DNA of 64,000 nucleotides from Candidatus Eremiobacterota bacterium (GTDB lineage: Bacteria; Vulcanimicrobiota; CADAWZ01; Ess09-12): NCBI GenBank assembly GCA_031082125.1, contig JAVHLM010000003.1, positions 124,001 to 188,000 on the forward strand. The letters run 5' to 3'. The position numbers and the translations under genes are program-made. This document shows, piece by piece, positions 16,621-25,600 of this stretch. The number at the start of each line of letters is the position of its first letter. The stretch's first letter is position 1. The notes under the pieces were generated by a model, which had not been told where the DNA came from, made no database searches, and saw nothing but the letters and a program-made list of their open reading frames with translations.

Positions 16621-17495
16621 GGACTTCTGCGGAAAAAGCACTCTCTTCGTGCCCCCTGGCACTCTGGGGGCTTGTCATGCTCTTCATGGTCATGGGAGTT
16701 CCGGCCTGCCCGGCCGAAAACCGCCTTATCGTGCCGGGGAAGAGCGTAGGGCCTCTCAGGCTTGATTCCACTATCGAAGAGTGCATCAAGATACTGGGAA
16801 ATCCCACAGAGACGGAGCAGGCCACTCCTCTCAGCAGCTCGAAGGGTTATTATTTCAATGAGCAGAACCTTGTCCTCTGCGTTGAGAGCAGCAAAATCAG
16901 CGGGATAATAGTCAATGACCGTAGCTACCCCACTCTTGAAGGGATACGCGTGGGAAGCTCGCTGCAGGAAATGGAGGCGCGGTATGGCACAAAAGACCGC
17001 CACACCTCAGGCTCATCGCTGGTGTACCCCCTGAAAGGCATCGCATTTATTGTCGAAAAGGAACAGATCACCTCCATCTATATCTTCAAGCTTGAAAATG
17101 ACTCGCTGAGAGGTGACGGCTTGATAATAGCAGGGCAGCGCGCGGGGCATCTCACTCTGGATTCTCCTTATTCGATAGTCGAGAGGGTATGGGGACCCAG
17201 TGACTCCTCGATAAAGCTTCTCATTCCCCGGGGAAGCGTGATGCACCTCTTTGCCAGCAGGAAAGGGGTCCTTATCATCACATTCCGGAGCAGAATCGAC
17301 AGCGTCACCATAATGACCTCCCTTTACAGAACTCCCGAGGGGCTCCAGGTGGGCTCACTGGAACAAGAAGTGAAAACCCTGTATGGCCAGCCCGCCGTGG
17401 CAGGCTCCTACTATTCCTATCCTGAAAAAGGCATCAGTTTCAAAATTACCGGCAAGAAGGTGGAAGAGATATCCATCACAAAACCACGGAAATAA
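16617..17495 (+). CDS. Exported protein with four copies of a ~60-aa repeat
   Basis: 292 residues. It begins with TTG at 16617, overlapping the preceding TGA stop by 3 nt, with AGGGAGGAC upstream. Residues 13-32 are a hydrophobic export signal (LALWGLVMLFMVMGVPAC); the Cys could be a lipidation site, but Pro at -2 is atypical. The mature part shows four related modules: a G-x-L-x-L/V-G helix, an E-rich turn ending G-x-P or YG, then a beta hairpin (VGPLRLDSTIEECIKILGNP; GIRVGSSLQEMEARYG; AGHLTLDSPYSIVERVWGP; GLQVGSLEQEVKTLYGQP). I do not recognise the family. Its place inside a metabolic operon is odd. Confidence 0.8.
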   Translation: MRTSAEKALSSCPLALWGLVMLFMVMGVPACPAENRLIVPGKSVGPLRLDSTIEECIKILGNPTETEQATPLSSSKGYYFNEQNLVLCVESSKISGIIVNDRSYPTLEGIRVGSSLQEMEARYGTKDRHTSGSSLVYPLKGIAFIVEKEQITSIYIFKLENDSLRGDGLIIAGQRAGHLTLDSPYSIVERVWGPSDSSIKLLIPRGSVMHLFASRKGVLIITFRSRIDSVTIMTSLYRTPEGLQVGSLEQEVKTLYGQPAVAGSYYSYPEKGISFKITGKKVEEISITKPRK

Positions 17496-17510
17496 AGGAG
17501 AAAAAGCCCT

Positions 17511-18356
17511 ATGAGAGAGCTTCACAGAGATGAAATCGCAAGGGCCGTCGCCTCGCTATGCGAGCCTGCCTGCCTGGAACTTCCACCCGACGTGGAGAAG
17601 AGCCTTAAGACCGCCCTGGACACTGAAAAATCGCCCGCAGGCAAAGAGGCACTCGAGCTCATCAACGAAAACATAGTAATAAGCAGGGAGGAAAAGATCC
17701 CTCTCTGCCAGGACTGCGGATTTGCCGTCCTTTTCCTTGAACTGGGGCAGGAACTTCACATTGTCGGCGGCTCCCTCACTGAAGCCCTCAACGAGGGTAT
17801 AGCGAAGGGCTATACCGAGGGATATCTCAGGAAATCAATTGTGAGCGATCCACTTTTTGGGAGAAAAAACACCACCGACAACACCCCGCCGGTGGTACAT
17901 ATTGACGTGGTTCCCGGTGACAGGCTCAAGATCGTCCTGGCGCCCAAAGGGGGAGGCAGCGAAAACATGAGTGCCCTCGCCATGCTGAAACCAGCCCAGG
18001 GTGTTGAGGGAGTAAAAGCATTCGTGAGGGAGACTGTGGAGAGAGCCGGATCAAATCCCTGCCCACCAATCATTGTTGGCATAGGGATAGGCGGAACTGC
18101 CGATAAGGCAATGGTCCTCGCGAAAAAGGCGCTGCTGCGTCCCATTGGACCATCACATCCCGAAGAGGCTTATGGAGCATTGGAAAAGGAGCTGCTGACT
18201 CTTGTTAACAGTCTTGGGATAGGGCCTCAGGGATTTGGAGGCATTGTCACGGCTCTCGCAGTCCATATAGAGACCTTTCCATGCCATATTGCCAGCCTCC
18301 CTGTGGCAATCAACCTGCAGTGCCACAGCGCGCGGCACGCCGAAGTAGTTTTATAG
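17511..18356 (+). CDS. Class I fumarate hydratase, alpha subunit
   Basis: 281 residues, the N-terminal domain of iron-sulfur fumarases found as a separate subunit in many anaerobes. It hydrates fumarate to malate. The three cluster-ligating cysteines are visible: C66 (LCQDCG), C184 (NPCPP) and C271 (LQCHSARH). The glycine-rich APKGGGSENMSAL and GIGIGGTADKA segments are family signatures. AAAGGAG precedes the ATG. The beta subunit follows by 11 nt. The oxygen-labile cluster fits an anaerobic or microaerobic life. Tartrate dehydratase subunit A is a close relative that cannot be excluded. Confidence 0.93.
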   Translation: MRELHRDEIARAVASLCEPACLELPPDVEKSLKTALDTEKSPAGKEALELINENIVISREEKIPLCQDCGFAVLFLELGQELHIVGGSLTEALNEGIAKGYTEGYLRKSIVSDPLFGRKNTTDNTPPVVHIDVVPGDRLKIVLAPKGGGSENMSALAMLKPAQGVEGVKAFVRETVERAGSNPCPPIIVGIGIGGTADKAMVLAKKALLRPIGPSHPEEAYGALEKELLTLVNSLGIGPQGFGGIVTALAVHIETFPCHIASLPVAINLQCHSARHAEVVL

Positions 18357-18367
18357 AGAGGTGCAAA

Positions 18368-18928
18368 ATGAAAAATCCTTCCACCCGTCTTACCCTTCCC
18401 CTTACCCTGGAAGCCGTCAAGGCACTCAGAGCGGGTATGAACGTGACTCTTGAGGGAGAGCTCCTTGTGGCCCGCGATACCGCCCACAAACGGCTCTACG
18501 AAGCGCTTGAGAAAAAGGAAAAGCTTCCTGTCTCATTGAAAGATCAGACCATTTATTACATGGGCCCCTCACCAGCGCGCCCCGGGCAGGTGATTGGTGC
18601 TGCAGGCCCCACCACTTCAGGGAGAATGGATTTCTACACTCCGCGGCTCCTTGCGGAGGGAGTGCGGGGACTGATTGGAAAGGGAGAGCGCTCAAAAGAG
18701 GTAAAGGAAGCGCTTGTCTCTTATCAAGCCATCTATTTTTCGGCGATAGGAGGGATAGGGGCACTTTTGTCAAAAAAGATCAAGGAAGTGAATATTCTCG
18801 CCTATGAAGACCTCGGGGCGGAAGCCCTGAGGCTTATACGTGTCAGCGACTTTCCTGCCGTGGTGGTTCTTGACACCTACGGCGGGAATCTCTATGAAGA
18901 AGGCCGGAGAAGTTATAAAACACTCTAA
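18368..18928 (+). CDS. Class I fumarate hydratase, beta subunit
   Basis: 186 residues, corresponding to the C-terminal domain of iron-sulfur fumarases. Seen: the RDTAHKRLYEAL segment, YYMGPSPARPGQVIGAAGPTTSGRMD (substrate-binding loop; first 20 residues are the core), GKGE and FSAIGGIGALLSKKI. The frame reaches further upstream, but ATG 18368 has GAGAGGTG upstream and gives the usual length. Together with the alpha subunit it makes the active enzyme. The next gene is the ferredoxin subunit of 2-oxoglutarate oxidoreductase, 17 nt downstream. Confidence 0.92.
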   Translation: MKNPSTRLTLPLTLEAVKALRAGMNVTLEGELLVARDTAHKRLYEALEKKEKLPVSLKDQTIYYMGPSPARPGQVIGAAGPTTSGRMDFYTPRLLAEGVRGLIGKGERSKEVKEALVSYQAIYFSAIGGIGALLSKKIKEVNILAYEDLGAEALRLIRVSDFPAVVVLDTYGGNLYEEGRRSYKTL

Positions 18929-18945
18929 GAGAGGGAACCCTGACC

Positions 18946-19218
18946 ATGGGAGACAATGAAACTGCCGGAGAAGCTACTCCTAAGGAAGTAAAGAACATTC
19001 TGGAAAACAAGCTTGTCAATCCTGATGCACCTCTTTTCGTTTTCAAGGGGTGGTGCAAAAAATGCGGAATCTGCGTGGGGCTCTGCCCTCATAAGGCCTT
19101 TGAATGGGGTGAAGACGGCTATCCCGCCGTTCCCAGCCCGGACAAATGCAGGCGCTGCAACCTCTGCGAATACCGCTGCCCCGATTTTGCCATCACCCTC
19201 CTGCAGACAAGAAAGTAG
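18946..19218 (+). CDS. korD: 2-oxoacid:ferredoxin oxidoreductase, delta (2x4Fe-4S ferredoxin) subunit
   Basis: 90 residues with two 4Fe-4S motifs: C37-x2-C40-x2-C43-x3-C47-P and C68-x2-C71-x2-C74-x3-C78-P. It passes electrons from the thiamine enzyme to ferredoxin. It sits 7 nt before the alpha subunit in the order delta-alpha-beta-gamma usual for 2-oxoglutarate oxidoreductases. The first 30 residues are a charged extension. Confidence 0.93.
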   Translation: MGDNETAGEATPKEVKNILENKLVNPDAPLFVFKGWCKKCGICVGLCPHKAFEWGEDGYPAVPSPDKCRRCNLCEYRCPDFAITLLQTRK

Positions 19219-19225
19219 GCACACC

Positions 19226-20428
19226 ATGAAAGAAGTTCTCTTACCTTGTTACGGCACTTCCTGGGTAATAAACGACAGAAACAACGACCTGAGAGAGATT
19301 GACTATTTCCCGAGGTTTCTTCAGGGCAACGAGGCATGTGTCGAGGGGGCTCTCATGGCGGGCCTTGACTTTTACGGAGGCTACCCCATCACGCCGTCAT
19401 CTGAAATAGCGGAGATTCTTTCACGCCGCCTCCCCCAGGACGGCAAGGTATTCATCCAGATGGAAGACGAGATCGCGAGCATCGCCTCCTGTATCGGTGC
19501 TTCACTGGGAGGCGCCAAGACCATGACTGCCACAAGCGGACCGGGATTCTCCCTGATGCAGGAAAACATCGGATATGCCGTAATGACTGAAGTTCCCACA
19601 GTCATTGTCAATGTGCAGCGCCTGGGTCCTAGCACTGGTGCACCCTCGAGCCCCGCGCAGGGCGACGTCATGCAGGCACGATGGGGCTCCCATGGCGATC
19701 ATCCCATCCTGGTACTTACCCCTTCCTCCGTGAAGGAAGCTTTCGAGCTTACCGTCCTGGCCTTTAATTTCGCAGAAAAATACCGCACGCCTGTCATTCT
19801 CCTCTCAGATGAGGTAGTGGGTCACATGAGGGAGAAAATACTTCTTCCCCCGCGAGAATATCTCACCATCGTCAACAGGAAAGTGCCCGATGAGCGCCCC
19901 GCCACTTATTCCCCCTACAGGGACACTGACCACGACGGCGTCCCGGCGCTGGCGAAATTCGGGACTGGCTACCGCTTCCACGTGACAGGCCTTCTCCATG
20001 ACTACGACGGATTCCCCACGTCAAAGGCAGATGAGATAAACGAATGGTTCGAGAGGGTCTTCCGCAAATTCGAACAGAACATTGAGGATATCTTCCTTTA
20101 CCGGACCTACCACACCGACGATGCTGAAGTCCTGCTCATCTCTTACGGCATCTCTGCAAGAGCTTCAAGAAGGGCCATGGCAATGGCCAGGGAAAGGGGC
20201 ATCAAGGCGGGGCTCCTGCAGCTTATCACCCTCTGGCCCCTTAACGAAAAGGTTATCCTTGAACACGCTGCCGGCAAGAAGCTTATTGTGGTCCCTGAGA
20301 TGAACAGGGGGCAGATGGTGCTTGAGATAGAGAGAATTACCGGAAGGTCGGTGCCCATCAGGAAAGTCAACAGGTACGACTGCCACATGATTGAGCCCGA
20401 AGCGATACTGGAGGTTATGAATAAATGA
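19226..20428 (+). CDS. korA: 2-oxoglutarate:ferredoxin oxidoreductase, alpha subunit
   Basis: 400 residues. KorA oxidises 2-oxoglutarate to succinyl-CoA with ferredoxin, or runs in reverse in CO2 fixation. Signatures: GNEACVEGALMAGLDFYGGYPITPSSEI at the N-terminus (core GGYPITPSSEI), FIQMEDEIASIA, TATSGPGFSLMQE, and the RLGPSTGAPSSPAQGD motif typical of KorA. The ORF is open upstream inside korD, but ATG 19226 gives the family start. It overlaps korB by 4 nt (ATGA). Assignment to 2-oxoglutarate rather than another 2-oxoacid rests on the four-subunit order and the fumarase neighbours. Confidence 0.92.
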   Translation: MKEVLLPCYGTSWVINDRNNDLREIDYFPRFLQGNEACVEGALMAGLDFYGGYPITPSSEIAEILSRRLPQDGKVFIQMEDEIASIASCIGASLGGAKTMTATSGPGFSLMQENIGYAVMTEVPTVIVNVQRLGPSTGAPSSPAQGDVMQARWGSHGDHPILVLTPSSVKEAFELTVLAFNFAEKYRTPVILLSDEVVGHMREKILLPPREYLTIVNRKVPDERPATYSPYRDTDHDGVPALAKFGTGYRFHVTGLLHDYDGFPTSKADEINEWFERVFRKFEQNIEDIFLYRTYHTDDAEVLLISYGISARASRRAMAMARERGIKAGLLQLITLWPLNEKVILEHAAGKKLIVVPEMNRGQMVLEIERITGRSVPIRKVNRYDCHMIEPEAILEVMNK

Positions 20429-21270
20429 GAGAGAGAAATTCACCGACCATTGTGGACTTCCTGAGAAGCAACAAGAAATTTCCCACAGTGTGGTGCCCGG
20501 GATGCGGCATTGGAGTGGTCCTGGGGTCAATCATCAGGGCGGTGCACAGCCTGGGCCTGAACAAGGACTATGTGGCGATGGTGTCAGGAATCGGCTGCTC
20601 AGGGAGAATGCCGGTTTATCTTGATTTTCACACCATCCACACCACCCATGGGAGAGCTCTCTCCTACGCCACGGGCCTCAAGCTCGCCCGCCCGGAGATG
20701 GAAGTGATAGTAATCCTGGGTGATGGCGACGGCCTTGCCATCGGCGGCAACCATTTCATCCACACGGCGCGGAGAAACATAGAGCTCACTGCCATTGTCA
20801 TCAATAACAGGATATACGGGATGACGGGGGGACAATACTCACCGGCCACTCCGACGGCGTGCTTCTCGACCACCTCAACTTACGGGAACATAGATCAGCC
20901 CTTCGACATCTCCAAGATCGCCGAGGTTGCCGGGGCGGCCTTCGTGGCCCGCAGCACGGTGTACCACGTGATGGAGATGGGAAAATACATTGAAAAGGCC
21001 ATTGAGAAAAAGGGCTTTTCCGTCGTGGAGGTCATGAGCAACTGCCACACCTACTTCGGGAGAATGAATAACATTAAAAGCCCCATTGATATGCTTACAT
21101 GGTTTAAGGACAATACCACGATTGCCACCGGTGAAGGCGAGGGAGCCGATGCTTCAGGAAAGCTGAAAAGAGGAATCTTTGTTGACAAGGACGTAAAGGG
21201 TTTCATTGAAGAGTACCAGAATGTGATCGTGAGAGCACGGCGCCAGAAGAAATACAGAAAGATATCGTGA
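20425..21270 (+). CDS. korB: 2-oxoglutarate:ferredoxin oxidoreductase, beta (TPP) subunit
   Basis: 281 residues. It holds the thiamine diphosphate site: CPGC at C24-C27, GIGCSGR at 55-61, THGRALSYATGLKLA, and the GDGD...GGNH...NN motif (about 99-128). Its start overlaps the korA stop (ATGA), so translation is coupled. The C-terminal 40 residues are basic and charged. The set korD-korA-korB-korC is complete. Confidence 0.93.
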   Translation: MRERNSPTIVDFLRSNKKFPTVWCPGCGIGVVLGSIIRAVHSLGLNKDYVAMVSGIGCSGRMPVYLDFHTIHTTHGRALSYATGLKLARPEMEVIVILGDGDGLAIGGNHFIHTARRNIELTAIVINNRIYGMTGGQYSPATPTACFSTTSTYGNIDQPFDISKIAEVAGAAFVARSTVYHVMEMGKYIEKAIEKKGFSVVEVMSNCHTYFGRMNNIKSPIDMLTWFKDNTTIATGEGEGADASGKLKRGIFVDKDVKGFIEEYQNVIVRARRQKKYRKIS

Positions 21271-21310
21271 CGCCTCATGGCTTTTATGGACAGGTGGTAA
21301 GGAGACTGAT

Positions 21311-21868
21311 ATGGAACGATGCGAGATAATACTGGCAGGTATCGGCGGCCAGGGACTTCTGCTGGCGGGCCTCATTCTCGGGGATTCGGCAGCCATTGGG
21401 GAAAAAAAGCACGCCGTGCAGATAGAATCATATGCACCCCTCGCCCGGGGGGGCGCAAGCAAGTCGGAGATAATCATAAGCACCAATGAGATCGACTATC
21501 CCAAGATCCAGAAAGCCGATGTGCTTGTGGCCCTCTCCAAGGAAGCCCTCGCCTCCTCAATGAACAGGGTAAAGCCAGACGGCCTTATCGTCCTCGACTC
21601 CACGGTGCCCCTGCCCGGCGAGGACCGCAGAATACTCCATGTACCCCTCACCCAGATTGCCGTTGAAACAACAGGGAAGGCCTTTACTGTCTCAATAGTG
21701 GCCCTGGGGCTCGTTGCACGCATTACCGGCGTTGTGGGGATCACATCGATACTCACGTCAATCGGCTTCCGCGCACCGACAGGAACTGAGGATATCAACA
21801 GGAAGGCCGCCGAAGCGGGATACAAAACAGCTGAAAACTATCTTCCCTCGGCAAAGGATGTGGCCTGA
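21311..21868 (+). CDS. korC: 2-oxoglutarate:ferredoxin oxidoreductase, gamma subunit
   Basis: 185 residues. Signature AGIGGQGLLLAGLILG at the N-terminus and SYAPLARGGASKSEIIIS, both typical of the gamma domain. It sits 40 nt after korB with AAGGAG upstream of the ATG. It ends the plus-strand operon; its stop abuts the stop of the convergent gene at 21869 with no spacer. Confidence 0.93.
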   Translation: MERCEIILAGIGGQGLLLAGLILGDSAAIGEKKHAVQIESYAPLARGGASKSEIIISTNEIDYPKIQKADVLVALSKEALASSMNRVKPDGLIVLDSTVPLPGEDRRILHVPLTQIAVETTGKAFTVSIVALGLVARITGVVGITSILTSIGFRAPTGTEDINRKAAEAGYKTAENYLPSAKDVA

Positions 21869-22666
21869 TTATTTCTGCACCTTCTTTTTGATCTGCACCG
21901 AGAGTTCGTATTCCAGCTTTTCGACTGACGGGGGGTTGTTGGTAAAGAAGATGACGCGCCGGCTCTCACCTGGCGCGAGCCGATCGATTGAAACTACATC
22001 ATCCTTGTAGACTTCGCCCTTCGGGTAGCGGAATATACAGTGAGCCTCTATGTTTTCCGCCGGCCTGCCCCTCTCATTCTTCACATCTGCATATATCCTG
22101 AGCAAGGTGACCTGTTTCAGCACATTGGTGACGGCATCCTCCAGGAAAAGTGATATCACCACCCCTTTCCTCTTCCTTGTGCCTTCTGCAGGCCTGTCAC
22201 CGGCCCTGCCCGTTTCCTTGCCGGCTTCCGCAGCAGGAGGGGCCACGTCAAAAGTGTTTATATTCAGCTTGTTGCGGCTCTGGTCAAACTCAATCTTGTA
22301 GCCCAGCTCTCTTGCGAGGGCCTTCAGGGGAAGATAGACCATCCCCTGGTATTCAAGACCTTTCTGGGGAAGCTCCTTCTCTCCGATCTTCACCCACAGG
22401 GTGCTGGGATCCCACGAGAGATCCTCTCTTCTGTAGACTCTTACAAGCTCCTGCGCAGGGACAAATATCTCGTCAACCACCACGATATATTCTGTCTTGA
22501 GAGGACGATCGTCAACGGAGAGGGAGAGTATCTCGCCCCGGGCAGCCGAGGAAGCCAGGACAATAAAAAGAGCAAGAAGAATTGCGGCAAGGAGGGACCC
22601 GGTAAGGCCCTTCTCAGAGGCGGCGCTTCTTTTTCCGCCTTCTCCTCCTCCGGGCATCGCTGTCAT
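21869..22666 (-). CDS. Exported stalk-domain (copper amine oxidase N-like) protein
   Basis: 265 residues from ATG 22664-22666, chosen because GGAGG lies 8 nt upstream; nearby ATGs at 22655 and 22667-22672 are alternatives. A basic start is followed by a signal sequence (LLAAILLALFIVLASSAARG). Residues about 50-135 resemble the two-strand-helix stalk domain called copper amine oxidase N-terminal-like (IFVPAQELVRVY...VYLPLKALARELGYKIE). A beta domain follows (about 165-262) that may bind peptides or wall. The first 17 codons overlap the end of the 1652-aa TPR gene in another frame. Function unknown; probably co-transcribed with the TPR gene. Confidence 0.8.
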   Translation of the reverse strand: MTAMPGGGEGGKRSAASEKGLTGSLLAAILLALFIVLASSAARGEILSLSVDDRPLKTEYIVVVDEIFVPAQELVRVYRREDLSWDPSTLWVKIGEKELPQKGLEYQGMVYLPLKALARELGYKIEFDQSRNKLNINTFDVAPPAAEAGKETGRAGDRPAEGTRKRKGVVISLFLEDAVTNVLKQVTLLRIYADVKNERGRPAENIEAHCIFRYPKGEVYKDDVVSIDRLAPGESRRVIFFTNNPPSVEKLEYELSVQIKKKVQK

Positions 22667-25600
22667 CATCATCGCCTCCAGAGGCTTCGTCGGATTCATC
22701 GGCGGTATCATCAGCAGCTTCTCCATCAGAGAAGATCTCATCAGCGATTTCCAGCAGCATTGGTATCTCAAACACCGGCGTCTCCTCTGCTGCTTCCTGC
22801 AGCAGGGCGCTCTCGTCACCTGCTTTGCCTGCTTGTCTTCTCTCCGCCGGGCGCGGTGAGGGGGGGGCACTCTCTTCGTCTCCCGGGAACAGTATTTCTT
22901 CCCGGGGCGATTCACTGACAGGCTCTTCTGCCTGCTCCTTCTCCGGGTGCGGCAGGGTTTCAGGGCCTGTCCCAAGCTCTTTCTCTATCAGCACGATCCG
23001 CTCCTTGAGGTCACCGGCAAGATCTTTCTCACCGATGAGCTCCCTCACCTTCTTGAACTCAGCCTCTTTATCATCCTTCCTGTCAATGAGGGCAACCATG
23101 CGCACCCTTGCCTCAATATGCTTCTGATCGATGCCCAGGGCCTCCTCAAGCATTCTTTTTTCGGCATCAAACTTCTGCATCCTGTGATAGCTGTCAGCCA
23201 GATTGACAAACACCTCGGGGGTCTTCTTCTGGTGGAGGACCTTCTGGTACTGCACCGCTGCAAGAGAATGCTTTTCGTGCTGTTCATAGAGCCTGGCAAG
23301 GGCAAGGGGGAAATCTGCCTTCTGAGGATAGGCCGAGATATAGCGCTTGTATTCATCAACGGCCTGCCTGACAAGGCTGGCTTCAAGGAGAGCCGGCACA
23401 GTCTGCTTGAGTCTCTCCGGGTTATCTGCGGGAAGCTCAAGGATTGCTGCAGCAGCCTTTTCTACCCCCTCACTATTGCCTGTCCTGTGGTAGAGGGGGA
23501 GGAGGCGGCAATAATAATGGGTCTGCGACGGAGCACTGGCAAGAATGCTCTCAATATGCTCAATAGCGGCGGCGGGATTCTCAAGGAGCACTTCCACTTC
23601 GGCAAGTTTCTCCAGCGCTTTTATGTGGGATCCCTCTTCGTCAAGCACCTTCCTGAAATGCTCCCGGGCCTTGGGGTAATTTTTCTTGACAAGCGCCTCC
23701 AGTCCCGCCTGGAACTCCTGTTTTACCGCCTGCTCCTTCTCATAGGAGAAGACCTCTTCGCTCTCCCGGGGAACCGCAGGCTCGCTCTTGACACTCTCCT
23801 TCCCTGGCTCCTCCTCATGAGTGGAAATGCCTTTGAGAAGCTCTTCATCAAAAAACGAGGCCACCTCCTTCTCAAAGGAATACTCCTCGCTGAACACGGG
23901 AGGGAGGGGCGCCTCAGAGGGGCCTGAAGGGCCTTCGTGCCGGGAAGAAGGGGGCTGCTTTTCAGCCTCATCATCAGCGCTTGGCACCTCGGCAATGAGC
24001 TCAAGAATATCATCATCAGCAAAGAAGGGAAGAACTTCATCGGGCTCTGCCGGTTCGGTCTTGTCCGCAGCAGCCTCGGGAGCTTTCTCTTCTTCCCCCG
24101 GAACCTTCGGACTCTCAAGCTCAGACGGCGGTGCGGCTTCTTCTCTCAGGGCGTCCTTCTCTGCGAGTGCCAGCAGGACATATTCATCGTCTCCCTGGGC
24201 AGTCGCCAGGTCGAAAGCCTTGGAGAAAAGCTCCTGTGCTGAAGGGGCACCGCTCTTTTCCTTTTCAATGAGACCGAGGTAATAGAAAGCCCTGTAATTC
24301 TGAGGCTCATGCTTCATTATCTTACTGAATTGTGATGCTGCAGCATCGAAGCTGCCTTCCTCGAAGAGCTTTCTCCCTTTTTCAAAGGGGGATATGGCCT
24401 CGGGAAGCTTTGGAGCCTCTGGTTCCTGCTCCACGGGCGCTGGCTCCGGCTTCACTGCAGCCTTTTCCTGCTCCCCGGAGAGCACCTCGAGATCGATGTC
24501 ATCAAAACCCTCCGGGAGGACGATTCCTTCCGGCAGTGCCGAGGCCTTCTCCTTTACAGGCTCCTCTTTTGCCTTGGGTGGCTCCACAAAGGGCTCGGGT
24601 TTTGCGGCCTCCTCCATTGCCTGCCTCGCTTTTGCTTCCTCCTGTTCCGCCTCTTTCTTGAGGAGCATTTCTATGTCAGGAAGGATAGGTATATCCAGAC
24701 ATTCTTCCGCGCTGAGCAGCAGGGGATCAATCTCCTCCTTGACAGGTTCTGCCGCCTTGGGGCGCTCCGGCAGGGGCGCCTCAGCACTTTTGACAGGTGC
24801 TTCTTTCCGGGGCTCTACAAAAGGCTCGGGTCTTGAAGGCTCCTCCTTTACCTCGGGCGGCTCCACCACAGGCTCAGGCTTCAAAGGCTCCTCCTTTGCC
24901 TCGGGCGGCTCCACCACAGGCTCAGGCTTCAAAGGCTCCTCCTTTACCTCGGGCGGCTCCACTACAGGCTCAGGCTTCAAAGGCTCCTCTTTTACCTTGG
25001 GCGGCTCCACTACAGGCTCAGGCTTCAAAGGCTCCTCTTTTACCTCGGGCGGCTCCACTACAGGCTCAGGCTTCAAAGGCTCCTCCTTCACTTTGGGCGG
25101 CTCCACAAAAGTGACCGGCTCGGGGAGGGCTTCCTCCTTTGCCTGCACAGGGGGAGGTTCCTTCTCGGCTTGTGGTTCGGCCTGAGGCTCAGGCTGGGGC
25201 TCGGCCTTTGGGGGAGGAGCAGGAGGGGCCTCTGGTGCGGCAGCCCGTACGGGAGGCTCTTCCTTGAGGGAGGGGGAGCCTGCTTCGGCGGTGAGCCCGA
25301 GCTCGAGGGAAAGGTCGGGAGGGCTCGATATAAAATCCCGATCGTCAAAAGAGGGGAGGAACATTCCCTCATTAAGCCCCGGCATAAGGCCATCCGGAAG
25401 GGCGACCCTGGCGTCGGCAGGTATTTTTTCCCTGAGATCCGCACCATGCCCTTCTCCGTGGATCGCGACAGGCGCTTCGGCGGAAACAGCTTCCATGGGC
25501 TTAACGGGCTTGGGTGCGACACGCTTCTCGCCAAAGAGCTCCGCCAGCGCCTCCTGGGCCTCTTCATGATCAGGGGCAATCCTGATGATATTGTAGTATT

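Noticed and set aside
24394-25185. 263-aa open frame on the plus strand opposite the Pro/Glu repeats, rich in GSTTGSGF repeats
   Set aside because: It is the antisense shadow of the 48-bp coding repeat of the TPR gene; it has no ribosome site, and the other strand shows clear protein-like TPR coding.
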